Notes: generated from the letters alone by a model not told the origin. A stretch of DNA of 64,000 bases from Ecdyonurus torrentis (GCA_949318235.1 OX439135.1:25576050-25640049); one strand, 5' to 3'; positions 29,218 to 37,216 are shown, numbered from the stretch's first letter. Translations and numbers: made by a program.

Positions 29218-29730
29218 ATGTTGCATTGATATATTGCTGAAATGTTGCTCTCATTCTATATGGTACGTATAGGTATTTAACTTTGATTGTGATATCTAGA
29301 ATATGACTGAACCAAATGACTCATCAACAAATACAACCATTGAGATATTAACCTCAAGACAAACAAATCTTCAGTTAAAAACTTTAGCTACAATTACGAG
29401 AAATATGACAATAATAATTGTGATAACCAGTTCTCCAAAACTTAAGATTTGTGAGCAAGTAGGCAACCAGACTGCCACTCACAACATAAGTATTGTAAGT
29501 CTTCAGGTTACTGTACACAATGCATCCTCTACAACTACAGCTTTTAAGGTAAGGAATCACTCAAATTTTTAGTGACACTTATAAAGAAAATTTTAAATTT
29601 ATAATTGAATTGTGTCATCAATTTGCCACAGATATTGGCACTCACTTGTAATAAAACAAAAAGTCTATGTATAATATACACAACATCAATAATATGCTTT
29701 ATTATTTATAATGATTGATTGATTGATTAC

Positions 29731-29767
<37 letters not shown>

Positions 29768-30637
29768 CTCAAGGATTGATGGCTTGGTTGATTGATTTCA
29801 ATCACATATTATATACATTCATAAAGAGTATATAAGCAAAAGTAACAATAAAATAATAATAATTTGGTAGAGATACCCAATGGTTGGCACTTTTACACGT
29901 AAAACTTACTACTTATGGCAGTTACACGAATCCTGTATTTTGCAATATACAGTAGGTACACTTTAAATTGGAACAGGTAGCTAACTACAATACCACTTAA
30001 TCTAAGTAAGTCACAATTGTAGGATATTGCACCTGCTTTAGGTATTTATTGTAGTATAATAATACCTGTGTTCTAGCTTATATGTCTACCTATTACATTG
30101 ACATATTGCACCTGCATTAGGTATTATTGTAGTACAATAATACCTGTGTTCTAGCTTATATATCTACCTATTACATTTTTATAGTATTAAGTTTTTTGCG
30201 TGTAGAGAAATGTTAAGTTGAGAGCATTTTAGATGCCACCATTATTTGAGTCCAGTCAAATTCCATGGGGTATCCAATAGTTCAAGTTTTAGCTTTATTG
30301 GTTCAGAAGCTAATAATTTTTTGTTTAACTTTTCATGTACCTATCTGCCAAAAATTGGTTTAATTTATGAATGAATAAATATTTCATTGATTGGTAATTG
30401 ATTTATTCACAGAATATGACAGTTAAATCCAACACCACTGCTACAATGTGTGCGATATTAAAGTTACTGAATTCAACTAGAAAACTGCAATCATCATTAT
30501 TAATTACAAATATTACCAATACAACGGACATAATAACTGTTGCGCTTGCTGACGTCATTTATTCCAAAATAACAACTAATACGTCACATTCTACCCTTCA
30601 GTTTGATATGTATGAAATTTTAATGAAATGGCCATAG
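11238..30637 (+). CDS. Gene 2: secreted protein with two tandem A-type CTLD modules
   Basis: Fourteen exons join in frame: 11238-11312, 16657-16704, 16875-16917, 20508-20566, 20823-20937, 21230-21459, 21716-21958, 25851-25898, 26061-26103, 27893-27951, 28385-28499, 28756-28985, 29300-29548 and 30413-30637, giving about 593 residues. The order is a signal peptide, a short Cys-x4-Cys segment, CTLD A1, a Thr-rich linker, the same again for A2, then a short Thr-rich end. The CTLD hallmarks are [32 protein letters not shown] and a final ALCQ. The calcium and sugar motifs QPD/EPN and WND are absent, so this is probably a protein- or surface-binding CTLD. Every module junction is phase 0. An alternative 3' end near 35832 is possible; fusion to gene 3 is less likely because gene 3 has its own candidate signal peptide. 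Confidence 0.75.
11313..12301. other. Intron 1 sequence, no gene seen
   Basis: AT-rich intron DNA. Bases 11950-12030 (ctacgggatttgactaaaaagtt) resemble 62996-63065, so an unnamed dispersed repeat is present. An (ATTT)n run lies at 12155-12185. Confidence 0.5.
12302..13990 (+). pseudogene. 5'-truncated non-LTR retrotransposon (RT domain)
   Basis: A frame open from about 12302 to 13668 covers most of a reverse transcriptase: [45 protein letters not shown] and the catalytic YADD near 12800. The C-terminal part ([13 protein letters not shown]) is typical of Jockey/CR1-like LINEs. Endonuclease and ORF1 are missing. The 3' part has the GTGGGCCAGAC...GGCTTAAACCTCGCCC pattern, AATAAAG and an (ATTT)n tail. 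It differs from the LINE at 47847-52210. The frame has no internal stop, so the truncation is fairly young. It lies in sense in gene 2 intron 1. Confidence 0.85.
14021..14094. repeat. (TA)n microsatellite
   Basis: A TA tract directly at the left end of foldback element FB2. A shorter TA run follows its right end at 16205-16222. Confidence 0.9.
14095..16204. mobile_element. Foldback element FB2, about 2.1 kb, in (TA)n
   Basis: Inverted arms of about 0.92 kb (14095-15008 and 15280-16204) enclose a spacer of about 270 bp. The ends read ACGTTCTTCAGGTAGACCG and, complemented from the right, GACGTCCTTTAGGTGGACCG. Matching inner landmarks are GGTCATCTGCCAAACATTTG, GACGTGGCGCCACGTC and the tracts around AAACATGTGGCGC. 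There is no credible ORF. The equivalent place upstream of module A2 has only a (TA)n tract (24899-24985) before the shared ATTAAATTAAATGT sequence, so A2 shows the empty site. Confidence 0.88.
16657..16704 (+). CDS. A1 alpha exon
   Basis: The acceptor is ttcattttag and the donor gtaata. Its 16 codons in phase 0-0 encode [16 protein letters not shown]. The Cys-x4-Cys pair is kept in A2 (CRDFTC) and gene 4 (CETLTC). Confidence 0.75.
16875..16917 (+). CDS. A1 beta exon
   Basis: The acceptor is gaaattttag and the donor gtaagt. It is 43 nt, phase 0-1, encoding [14 protein letters not shown]. Its Cys-x2-Cys is matched by CKHC in A2. Confidence 0.75.
17544..19073. mobile_element. Insert in the left arm of D, GGTTACCAACT termini
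   Basis: The left end is GGTTACCAACTGTCCTC; the right end complements to GGTTACCAACTATTTG. The ends also share AAAAGAGGACAG. The flanks repeat CTCCGCG (left actccgcg, right tctccgcg), an imperfect 8-bp duplication that would fit hAT. Interior words (gtcctctttttgg) recur. It carries MITE B and a (C)n/(G)n-rich stretch at 18966-19018. Confidence 0.6.
18577..18803 (+). mobile_element. MITE family B copy 1
   Basis: It opens AATGGAGCTTATTGGTTTA and closes TTAACCGACAACCTCC. The interior aaagctaagggtaccc, ttaacattacgcta and ggagaaatttaaatga match copies at 56054-56294 and 57653-57870. It lies inside the insert in element D: three levels of nesting. Confidence 0.75.
19673..20032. mobile_element. Insert in the right arm of D, AGGCCTTACGAAAAG termini
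   Basis: The inverted ends AGGCCTTACGAAAAGCCGG and CCGGCTTTTCGTAAGGCCT enclose about 360 bp, with GATTGGAATGAAC and GTTCATTCCAGTC next to them. The opposite arm of D runs on without it, which marks it as a later insertion. Confidence 0.75.
20371..20386 (+). repeat. Single copy of the minisatellite unit in A1
   Basis: The word TATAGTAGTGAGGCTA occurs once here, followed by shared intron sequence (tatagagatcttgggta...cccgagactgcagcat). At the matching place in A2 the same word is repeated about 72 times (26104-27757). Confidence 0.8.
20508..20566 (+). CDS. A1 gamma exon (CTLD start)
   Basis: The acceptor is atttttcag and the donor gtaata. It is 59 nt, phase 1-0, encoding [20 protein letters not shown]. 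The ICGDK cysteine opens the CTLD, and the following strand (RLFLSKRW) matches the first beta strand of the fold. Confidence 0.8.
20571..20658. repeat. (TA)n microsatellite, A1 gamma-delta intron
   Basis: An uninterrupted TA tract. It is the empty counterpart of the foldback-bearing tracts in gene 1 and A2. Confidence 0.95.
20823..20937 (+). CDS. A1 delta exon
   Basis: The acceptor is tttaatacag and the donor gtaaat; 115 nt, phase 0-1. The peptide begins [11 protein letters not shown] and ends KAFKMAK. The cysteines DC, LC and IC are kept in all A modules. Confidence 0.85.
21230..21459 (+). CDS. A1 epsilon exon
   Basis: The acceptor is tacgagatag after a CT-rich tract, and the donor is gtaata; 230 nt, phase 1-0. 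It contains [32 protein letters not shown] and a final HALCQ. The WND position is replaced by GFQKFHC, so calcium-dependent sugar binding is not expected. Confidence 0.88.
21468..21584. mobile_element. MITE family F copy, next to the A1 epsilon donor
   Basis: Inverted ends (GCTGTTCGCAAAC, GTTTACGAACA) enclose atgacgat and gaatgcgcattt-like sequence. It begins about 8 nt after the splice donor. A2 has the same element at the same place (28993-29114), so it predates the module duplication. Confidence 0.8.
21716..21958 (+). CDS. A1 zeta exon, Thr-rich linker
   Basis: The acceptor is gtatttatttag and the donor gtaagt. Its 81 codons, phase 0-0, begin [11 protein letters not shown] and are rich in T, S, N and V with several N-x-T/S sites. 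It is homologous to 29300-29548 and to the start of the gene 1 terminal exon. The phase-0 ends allow direct joining to the alpha exon at 25851. Confidence 0.8.
22147..23009. mobile_element. Inverted-repeat element packed with CCATGG palindromes
   Basis: The ends are CCCTGGCAAAAG and CTTTTGCCAGGG. By my count about 20 CCATGG words, mostly as ATCCATGG or CCATGGAT, lie in two blocks (22165-22320 and 22680-23000), with several CCACGTGGG words between the later ones. A central stretch (22340-22680) is ordinary AT-rich DNA. No clear target duplication and no transposase. Confidence 0.75.
23010..23744. other. Intron sequence and (TA)n tract, no gene seen
   Basis: AT-rich DNA ending in a TA tract at 23701-23744 that touches the Penelope-like remnant. 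The short open frames near 23440-23690 have no recognisable features. Confidence 0.6.
24029..24608 (+). pseudogene. Penelope-like RT C-terminus plus GIY-YIG endonuclease, frameshifted
   Basis: The first frame gives [19 protein letters not shown] and [11 protein letters not shown], typical of the end of a Penelope-like reverse transcriptase, then [13 protein letters not shown], the entry to the GIY-YIG fold. A shift near 24220 moves the frame, after which YIGET-like and [12 protein letters not shown] residues continue into a frame open to 24608 ([20 protein letters not shown]). The tail is lysine- and proline-rich ([13 protein letters not shown]). The shift and missing N-terminus mean it cannot be functional. 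Confidence 0.8.
24607..24672 (+). ncRNA. Candidate hammerhead ribozyme in the Penelope-like element
   Basis: CTGATGA (24613-24619) and GAAA (24660-24663) bracket a stem II region: GAG/CTC and GGC/GCC arms topped by a GTATATA/TATATAC hairpin. Hammerheads are known in Penelope-like terminal repeats, and this one lies between the coding remnant and the right repeat as expected. Stems I and III are not obvious to me, so the call rests on core and stem II. Confidence 0.45.
24893..24985. repeat. (TA)n microsatellite
   Basis: A TA tract just before ATTAAATTAAATGT, the sequence that also follows FB2 in A1. It is the empty counterpart of the FB2 site. Confidence 0.95.
25383..25727 (+). pseudogene. 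Non-LTR retrotransposon 3' end fragment
   Basis: A short frame [19 protein letters not shown] ending NNSVFS-stop resembles the C-terminus of L2/CR1-like reverse transcriptases, where RNA-binding basic residues precede a stop. About 220 bp of non-coding sequence and a (TAT)n tail (25697-25727) follow. Confidence 0.6.
25851..25898 (+). CDS. A2 alpha exon
   Basis: The acceptor is ttcattttag and the donor gtaaga; 48 nt, phase 0-0: [16 protein letters not shown]. The same length and Cys pair occur in A1. Confidence 0.75.
26061..26103 (+). CDS. A2 beta exon
   Basis: The acceptor is aacttttag and the donor gtaagg; 43 nt, phase 0-1: [14 protein letters not shown]. The donor itself is the first part of the minisatellite (GTAAGGCTACATT). 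Confidence 0.75.
26104..27757 (+). repeat. 23-bp minisatellite, about 72 copies
   Basis: The unit is ATTGATTATAGTAGTGAGG plus CTAC. About 1.65 kb of it starts at the very donor of the A2 beta exon. Variants (TTAATTATAG, AACAGTGAGG, GTAAGGC) occur singly and in clusters; the block with AACAGTGAGG plus GAGGTTAC appears twice (about 26948-27045 and 27635-27730), suggesting segmental duplication within the array. Each unit carries AGTGAGG, close to a 5' splice site. All frames contain stops. Confidence 0.97.
27893..27951 (+). CDS. A2 gamma exon
   Basis: The acceptor is aatttgtcag and the donor gtaaaa; 59 nt, phase 1-0: [20 protein letters not shown]. Same length and cysteine as A1. Confidence 0.8.
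27987..28140. mobile_element. 154-bp foldback MITE in (TA)n, A2 gamma-delta intron
   Basis: The termini are CGTCGTGGTTCCGCTATAAT and its exact complement, with GACCTTGAAAAA and TTTTTCAAGGTC inside. TA sequence lies on both sides. The ends resemble those of FB1 (CGTCCTGGTCGCGG) in their first eight bases. A1 lacks it at the same place. Confidence 0.9.
28141..28197. repeat. (TA)n microsatellite
   Basis: The right part of the TA tract split by the 154-bp MITE. Confidence 0.9.
28385..28499 (+). CDS. A2 delta exon
   Basis: The acceptor is taatacgcag and the donor gtaaat; 115 nt, phase 0-1: [11 protein letters not shown] to KAFKQTK. Almost identical to gene 1 and A1. Confidence 0.85.
28756..28985 (+). 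CDS. A2 epsilon exon
   Basis: The acceptor is acgaggtag and the donor gtaata; 230 nt, phase 1-0. Contains [36 protein letters not shown] and ALCQ. Confidence 0.88.
28993..29114. mobile_element. MITE family F copy, next to the A2 epsilon donor
   Basis: A diverged copy (GCGGTTTGCAAACTTTG, then AACATAGTTTAGGAACAACA) at the same position as 21468-21584. Confidence 0.7.
29138..29217. repeat. (TTGA)n microsatellite
   Basis: About 20 TGAT units in the A2 epsilon-zeta intron. A second run lies at 29710-29766 in the following intron. Confidence 0.95.
29300..29548 (+). CDS. A2 zeta exon, Thr-rich linker
   Basis: The acceptor is gatatctag and the donor gtaagg; 83 codons, phase 0-0, opening [15 protein letters not shown]. 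Rich in T, S, I, N and V with several N-x-T/S sites. Confidence 0.75.
30022..30185 (+). repeat. Two-copy tandem repeat of about 90 bp
   Basis: The sequence from atattgcacctgc to ctacctattacatt occurs twice (about 30022-30105 and 30106-30180). It lies in the intron after the A2 zeta exon and is non-coding. Confidence 0.75.
30413..30637 (+). CDS. Gene 2 candidate terminal exon
   Basis: Acceptor gatttattcacag, then AATATGAC as in the zeta exons; 74 codons and a TAG. The peptide is Thr/Asn-rich ([21 protein letters not shown]) and ends MKWP. It may be a duplicated zeta exon cut short: gene 1 reads on past the equivalent QLDLFALLHEL. No poly(A) signal lies close by. Confidence 0.55.
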   Translation, partial: NMTVKSNTTATMCAILKLLNSTRKLQSSLLITNITNTTDIITVALADVIYSKITTNTSHSTLQFDMYEILMKWP

Positions 30638-31065
30638 CATATAAATTTTATAATCGCTATAAAAAATAGAAGGCATTATTTCAGTTATGAATCCTAAATT
30701 ATTTGAGATAAACACTTTAGAGTTATATTATTAACAGCTAATCAAGATGTATATATAGAAGGTGGTATAATTTACCCATTTATTGTCGTCAGAACTCGGT
30801 TTCCTTCGTAAAACTTCGAATTTTGACATACGTCATAGGAGGTGACTGTAAACAGAATCACGTGGTCTCTCAGGTACAATGCATTGTGTACCTGAAAAAG
30901 GAGGAGGGACACAAAATTTCCCCTCTTTTGGAGCTAAATTTCCCCTCTTGTTTTGATTCACCTTCTGTGACGTTTCATCCCTTCTTTTACCTAGGCAAAC
31001 TACACCACCTTATATATATACATCTTGCAGCTAATAACTTCAAGGGATAGTCAACAACAGATTTT
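30638..31065. other. Non-coding sequence, no gene seen
   Basis: Bases 30690-30740 resemble one end of family E (cctaaattatttgagataaacactt). Nothing else is recognised before the foldback element. Confidence 0.5.
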
Positions 31066-33045
31066 TTTAATAGTGATCACCGTGTTATTAAACCTCCAGA
31101 AAGCGCAATCTCAAAATTTTAATTATTAATAACGAACTGAGAGCAAAAACCGTTTAGCGACTTAGAACCTACGTCACAACTACAACTTGCTCTCACGCTA
31201 GCTTGATGTTTAGTGACTTAGAACCTACGTCACAGCTACAACTTGCTCTCACGTTAGCTTGATGTTTAGTGACTTAGAACCTACGTCACAGCTACAACTT
31301 GCTCTCACGTTAGCTTGATGTTTAGTGACTTAGAACCTACGTCATAGCTACAACTTGCTCTCACGTTAGCTTGATGTTTAGTGACTTAGAACCTACGTCA
31401 CAGCTACAACTTGCTCTCATGCTAGCTTGATGTTTAGTGACTTAGAACCTTCGTCACAGCTACAACTTGCTCTCACGCTAGCTTGATGTTTAGTGACTTA
31501 GAACCTATGTCACAGCTACAACTTGCTCTCACGCTAGCTTGATGTTTAGTGACTTAGAACCTACGTCACAGCTACAACTTGCTCTCACGCTAGCTTGATG
31601 TTTAGTGACTTAGAACCTACGTCACAGCTAAAACTTGCTCTCACGCTAGCTTGATGATTAGTGACTTAGAACCTTCGTCACAGCTACAACTTGCTCTCAC
31701 GCTAGCTTGATGTTTAGTGACTTAGAACATACGTCACAGCTACAACTTGCTCTCACGCTAGCTTGATGTTTAGTGACTTAGAACCTACGTCACAGCTACA
31801 ACTTGCTCTCACGCTAGCTTGATGTTTAGTGACTTAGAACCTACGTCATAGCTACAACTTGCTCTCACGCTAGCTTGATGTTTAGTGACTTAGAACCTTC
31901 GTCACAGCTACAACTTGCTCTCACGCTAGCTTGATGTTTAGTGACTTAGAACCTACGTCATACATATGCATACATATATATATAATAGACCTACGTCTAG
32001 CTTGCTATCACGCTAGTTTGACGGGAGCGTGAGTTCTTCTTATTTGTGTTGTAGCTACTTGAATAATATTTTAAGTATTTTAAATGTTTTTACAGTACAG
32101 ATATGTAGTAAAATAATTTATACAAAGATAAGAGTATAACCATAGCTGGCGCCAAAGCTAGCGTGAGAGCAAGTTGTAGCTGTGACGTAGGTTCTAAGTC
32201 ACTAAACATCAAGCTAGCGTGAGAGCAAGTTGTAGCTGTGACGTAGGTTCTAAGTCACTAATCGTCAAGCTAGCGTGAGAGTAAGTTGTAGCTGTGACGT
32301 AGGTTCTAAGTCACTAAACATCAAGCTAGCGTGAGATCAAGTTGTAGCTGTGACGTAGGTTCTAAGTCACTAAACATCAAGCTAGCGTGAGAGCAAGTTG
32401 TAGCTGTGACGTAGGTTCTAAGTCACTAAACATCAAGCTAGCGTGAGAGCAAGTTGTAGCTGTGACGTATGTTCTAAGTCACTAAACATCAAGCTAGCGT
32501 GAGAGCAAGTTGTAGCTGTGACGAAGGTTCTAAGTCACTAATCATCAAGCTAGCGTGAGAGCAAGTTTTAGCTGTGACGTAGGTTCTAAGTCACTAAACA
32601 TCAAGCTAGCGTGAGAGCAAGTTGTAGCTGTGACGTAGGTTCTAAGTCACTAAACATCAAGCTAGCGTGAGAGCAAGTTGTAGCTGTGACATAGGTTCTA
32701 AGTCACTAAACATCAAGCTAGCGTGAGAGCAAGTTGTAGCTGTGACGAAGGTTCTAAGTCACTAAACATCAAGCTAGCGTGAGAGCAAGTTGTAGCTGTG
32801 ACGAAGGTTCTAAGTCACTAAACATCAAGCTAGCGTGAGATCAAGTTGTAGCTGTGACGTAGGTTCTAAGTCACTAAACATCAAGCTAGCGTGAGAGCAA
32901 GTTTTAGCTGTGACGTAGGTTCTAAGTCACTAAACATCAAGCTAGCGTGAGAGCAAGTTGTAGCTGTGACGTAGGTTCTAACGTTCTAAGTCTTAACGTT
33001 TTCGGGAGGTTTAATTTTAATAACATGATATGATCACTATATGAA
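31066..33045. mobile_element. Foldback element FB3 with inverted 56-bp repeat arrays
   Basis: About 14.5 tandem copies of a 56-bp unit (GTGACTTAGAACCTACGTCA, CAGCTACAACTTGCTCTCAC, GCTAGCTTGATGTTTA) fill 31150-31963. About 15 copies in the opposite direction fill 32147-32985, with a spacer of about 180 bp. Outside the arrays the ends are also inverted: AGTGATCACCGTGTTATTAA on the left and TTAATAACATGATATGATCACT on the right, each with a run of A or T and a cctcc/ggagg word. It lacks an ORF and resembles FB-type elements with tandem-repeat termini. Confidence 0.9.
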
Positions 33046-33067
33046 AAAAAAAACATTGTTCACTTAC

Positions 33068-33225
33068 ACTTTGAATATCCTAAAATAACTGAAAACAACT
33101 CAACAAAACTTAAAATAGCTATTGTTAATAATTTGCTAAAATGTATTATTTTAGCTGCTCAATATAACTCAAAAGTGTTTAGCTCAAATAAGTTAGGATT
33201 TGTAATTGAAGTTACGCGCCATTTT
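33068..33225. mobile_element. Repeat family E fragment
   Basis: Shares taataatttgctaaaatg, attattttagctgctca and actcaaaagtgtttagctc with complements at 56490-56580 and 62870-62945. Confidence 0.6.
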
Positions 33226-33252
33226 TTTGGAGTATACAATTTTTATTCAAGT

Positions 33253-33362
33253 AACGCTGTTCGCAAACCCTGTTCTCTGCACCAAAAGTGACGATCGCCT
33301 ATGGTTATTTAAATGGAATGCGCATTTTGTGGGGCAAGAGAACAGGGTTTACAAACAGCATT
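33253..33362. mobile_element. MITE family F copy, complete
   Basis: 110 bp with ends AACGCTGTTCGCAAACCCTG and GGGTTTACAAACAGCATT. Interior atgcgcattttg matches the other four copies. Confidence 0.85.
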
Positions 33363-33426
33363 ACGATGTATATCTTTGACATCACATTCATCTACTATTG
33401 AGCAATAAAGAAACAACTTAATTATG

Positions 33427-33536
33427 AGGCCAACTTAAAGTGTTTTTAGTCACATCCGCTTCCGTTTCTACTAACTACGCATGCGCAGTGCGTCGAAACA
33501 TAAGCGGATGTGAGCGGAAGTGCTTATAGTCGGCCT
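33427..33536. mobile_element. Short inverted-repeat element, AGGCC termini
   Basis: The ends are AGGCCAACTTAAAG and CTTATAGTCGGCCT; inside, CACATCCGCTTCC and GCGGATGTGAGCGG pair, with GCATGCGCAGTGC near the middle. One copy in the window. Confidence 0.65.
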
Positions 33537-33539
33537 AAC

Positions 33540-34888
33540 TACAGTTCCTTTATAATTCAATATTTCATCAATTAAAAAACTTTAATACATTACTTTAGCT
33601 ATATTAAGAATTATAAAATTACTCAAAATTAATTTTCAGGTTCTTTTTCTCGAAGTTAAACCATTCTAACAAACAATACAACTATACATTGAATAAAATG
33701 TTAAAAATGTTGAAAAGTGCATCTAAGATCGAGTAAAGAAAAAACAACAATTAATTTTTAAATGACAGTAAACTTCAAAATTGTCTAAACATTTTAATAT
33801 CTGAAGAAATTGACTGGTTCTAAAGTCATTGATACTTGTAGATAATATTGAAGAAATTTTAAATTTAGATAAACTTTCACATAACTATAAGACAAGGATT
33901 CAAATATTAGAGCCGGTTATACTTCCAGTTTTAGTCGGTTTGGAGCTAGAAGTATCCAATTATTATTACCTCAGATATGCAATGAGGTACCATGCAATGT
34001 TTTTAAATAAATCTAAAGTGTGAAAGTGAAATTATAAAATAAAGCTAAGTTTTGATTTATCAAATTAAAATGAAATGTTGTAATTTAAGTTTTTTTTTTA
34101 ATTTCATATTTTTATTGTATTTTCTATTATTTCAAGTGTTTTCTTTTTGTTTTGTTTTTAATTTATTTGTAATGTTTCTGTGATTAATAATAAAAAAATG
34201 ATAGTAAAATATTTTAATGTCACTAACTTTTTGCTAATACTATAAAAACAATATTAAAATAGTGTTAGTTATTTAGTACGGTGATTCATTGATTATATAT
34301 TAGACCAAATGTTAATTAATATTGATTTAGGAATTATTTTTATGTCAGTGCACATTTCGATTCATGAAGCTCTCTTGGCTGTTTCTTGTGTAGTAATATA
34401 ATTCAATCTGAGCAAGTGGAAATACAAAAATAAATAAAACATTTTTTTTTACATTTATAAATTTAAAATTATAACAGTTAATTTATTTAAATTTAAAATT
34501 TATTTGTAATTTTGTTTAAAAAAAATTTTAAGCCCATAAAAATAATAAAGCTTTATTGAGCAAAAATATAAAAAATAAAAATAAAAAAGTATAGCTAAAT
34601 AATAGCTAAGTTACAAAAATATAATTAATTAATCAAAGGCCGTTCAATTATACTGTATTTATCCATTAATAAAACTCCATATGAAAAAAAAAGTGTGTGT
34701 GAGCAGATTACTATTAATTTGCAATGATGTAGTGTTACTAGTGTTACTATATGATCCGCTATGTTCCTTGCAAAAGGAAAAAAAAGTGAAGAGAAATGAC
34801 TTGATGTTTCAAGTACATTGCTCATATAAAGTAAGTTCAAAGTGCATTACCAAAAATTCAACAAAATTAAATCATTTTTAGAACTATA
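33540..34888. other. Non-coding AT-rich sequence
   Basis: No repeat family or exon recognised. Frames at 33829-34023 and 34681-34881 are short and lack splice context or homology to the gene cluster. Confidence 0.5.
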
Positions 34889-35435
34889 TTTATAGTAGGA
34901 ATTTGAAATCTAAGAAGTCTTGCAGGTAACATTATGATTTTATGAGCTAAATTAAAGTAACATAAGGCAATACTTTTGACGTATAGAACAGGTTAATATC
35001 ATACAAGTAAATATGTTTTTGAAATTATTCTAAATTGTATTCTGCTATTCACACAGTTTATCTATATAAGAATTTTGAAATTTGTAAATCATTAGAAAAT
35101 AAGTTTTGGTAAATTTCAGAAGTAAATTAGTTAAATTTTATAAGAAAACTATGTGTATTTTTAATCTTCTAACACACCTGACTAAAAAAAAAAAAAAAAA
35201 ATATTAATCATGTTTATAGTAGGAATCGGAAATATAAGAAGTTTTGCAGGTAACTTTAGGATTTTATGAGCTGAATTCAAGTAACATAAGACAATACTTT
35301 TGACGTATGAAACATGTTTATATCATACAAGTATAAATATTATTTTCAAAATTATTCTAAATTGTATTCTGCTATTCACACAGTTTATCTATATAACAAT
35401 TTTGTAAATCATTAGAATAATAGTTTAAGAAACTT
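34889..35435 (+). repeat. Direct tandem duplication, period about 325 bp
   Basis: 34889-35120 and 35213-35435 share tttatagtaggaat, ttgcaggtaac, attttatgagct, caatacttttgacgtat and ctgctattcacacag. Two diverged copies, no coding frame. Confidence 0.8.
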
Positions 35436-35669
35436 TCATATATATAAATTTAAGTTTTCATAGATGACTTTTTTTTTCTGTTAAAATCAATTGCATGAAT
35501 ATTTCTATCTGTAAATACATACAAAAACATACGTACAATATACATTTAAAATTGATTGATTGATTTACACCTTGTTATATACACAGTAAAAGAAGTTACA
35601 AAATAATAATAATTTATATTATATAAAAAATAATAGTCACGTACCTTATTCTGTTATTATTATACCTTA

Positions 35670-35832
35670 TTCTGTTACAAAAAATATTGTAAATTATAAA
35701 AATCAAATTACTTTAGCTTCAAAGATATTTCATAATTCAATAAAATACCCCACCTCAAAACAAAGCAAAGTAAATTTTACAACTCTTTCCATTATAAAAT
35801 CCACCAGTACCAAATCTTTAAAAAATAAATAA
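35670..35832 (+). pseudogene. Decayed copy of the gene 1 3' exon
   Basis: The last 40 or so codons of gene 1 are recognisable: TLASK, KYPTSKQ, VNFTTLSI, KSTSTKS, then LKNK and TAA at 35830-35832. The upstream part of that exon is missing. It shows the ancestral end of a gene-1/gene-2 type gene, including five codons that gene 1 lost to a MITE. It could still serve as a distal 3' exon of gene 2, but I see no donor-acceptor route that proves it. Confidence 0.7.
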
Positions 35833-35888
35833 CTAACATCAAAATCGAAGACATAAATATTTAAAATTTTAAAAAATTGTTGTAATTT

Positions 35889-35894
35889 AATAAA
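35889..35894 (+). promoter_or_regulatory. Candidate poly(A) signal after the gene-1-like remnant
   Basis: AATAAA, 57 nt after the TAA of the remnant, in sequence shared with 10260-10265. Confidence 0.45.
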
Positions 35895-36009
35895 GTTTAT
35901 ATTTATATTGAAAAGTTTTTTTTATTTATTGTTTCATTTTTGTTTCAATATTGGGTTGCAGTTTTTTTTTTATTTATTTATTTGAATTATATTATTATTA
36001 TTTTTGTTT

Positions 36010-36075
36010 ACTAAGCCAGTGCTGCAGAGGTAAGAGAACAGCCAGAGGTAGCGAGTTCGATACTCAGTGGCTACA
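36010..36075 (+). repeat. tRNA-like sequence, possible SINE head
   Basis: AGCCAGTGCTGCAGAGG resembles a tRNA A box region and GAGTTCGATACTC a B box, about 30 nt apart. No full cloverleaf is evident. Confidence 0.35.
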
Positions 36076-36137
36076 ATTATAATTTCTTTTCCAAGGTCGC
36101 CATATGTGACCTCTAAATTACATGGATAGGTGTGAGA

Positions 36138-37032
36138 AAATTATACATTTTGTTAGTTTATTAATCATACTTAGCGATATTTTTGAGAGCACTGATGCTG
36201 TTAACAGGTTGAATTAGTTTTTGAAGTATACGAGAAAAACAACAACAAATTTTCAAAAAAAAAAAAAAAAAAAAAAAAAAAAACGTTTGTCCTATGCGCT
36301 GAGTAATGTTATTCATTGCTCCAGTATTCATTGCGTCCAAGCGCATTCAGTATGATGTCATGCGGATACACATTATAAAAGAAAAAATTTAATATATCAT
36401 ATAAAAAATCTGTATTAAGAAAAATAATGTTTATTGAGCCAGTCAGTTGATAGCAACAATCAAAGTTACAACAAACATTGGTCTTGTCAAATAAAACTTA
36501 ATAATAATATAAAAAGTAATAATAATACGAACAAATAACAACAACAAGAATACAAAATAAAAAATGAATCACACAACCATAAGAGCTCTATTAAACGATG
36601 TACAAACATTATAATGAAGTTTGAGAAAATGTGTTATTATCTGTATAATATTCCAATGTTGTATGGGTGGTGAACATCATTACATCAATATCATCTATTT
36701 TTGAATCTTTATCAAAATATACTATAGGGTGGTTTCATTCATGTTAAAGTCGACGTCATAAGTGAGTAATAACATTGGCTAGTATAGGAAAATGGTACAT
36801 TTTGCCAGTTTAAAAATACTTCGCGATTTTTTTGAGAGTATTGATGCTGTTAACAGGTTGAATTAGTACCTCAAGTATGCCATAAAAATAATAATAAGCA
36901 AAAAAATAGCTAATTTCCAAAGAAAATAGCCAAAAACTATGTTTGCCCTATATACTGAGCAATGTTATTCATTACTCAAGATGAGCATCGAAAAGCACTC
37001 AGAATGACATCATGCGCACACACCCTATACAA
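36138..37032. mobile_element. Two MITE family C copies
   Basis: 36138-36378 is partial, with an internal (A)n at 36257-36283. 36724-37032 is complete: TATAGGGTGGTTTCATTC at one end and GCACACACCCTATA at the other. Shared interior words are gctgttaacaggttgaatta, tttgccctat and attcattactc. Both carry GACGTCA or similar. The 345 bp between them are AT-rich without features. Confidence 0.75.
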
Positions 37033-37216
37033 ATGCTTATTATATAACTTATTGTATGCTGTGAATGTGCTCAATGTTCATATTATTTGTATTTAGAAAA
37101 AATAATAATAACTGATATTAATATGTACCAATAAAAGTATATATTGCAAAAATAAGTTTATTGATTTTCATTATATAGAGACACGATAGAAACAGGATAT
37201 AATGTATTGTACAAAG

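Noticed and set aside
33829..34023. 64-codon frame
   Set aside because: It relies on a TTG start, has no splice sites or recognisable domain and lies in AT-rich DNA.
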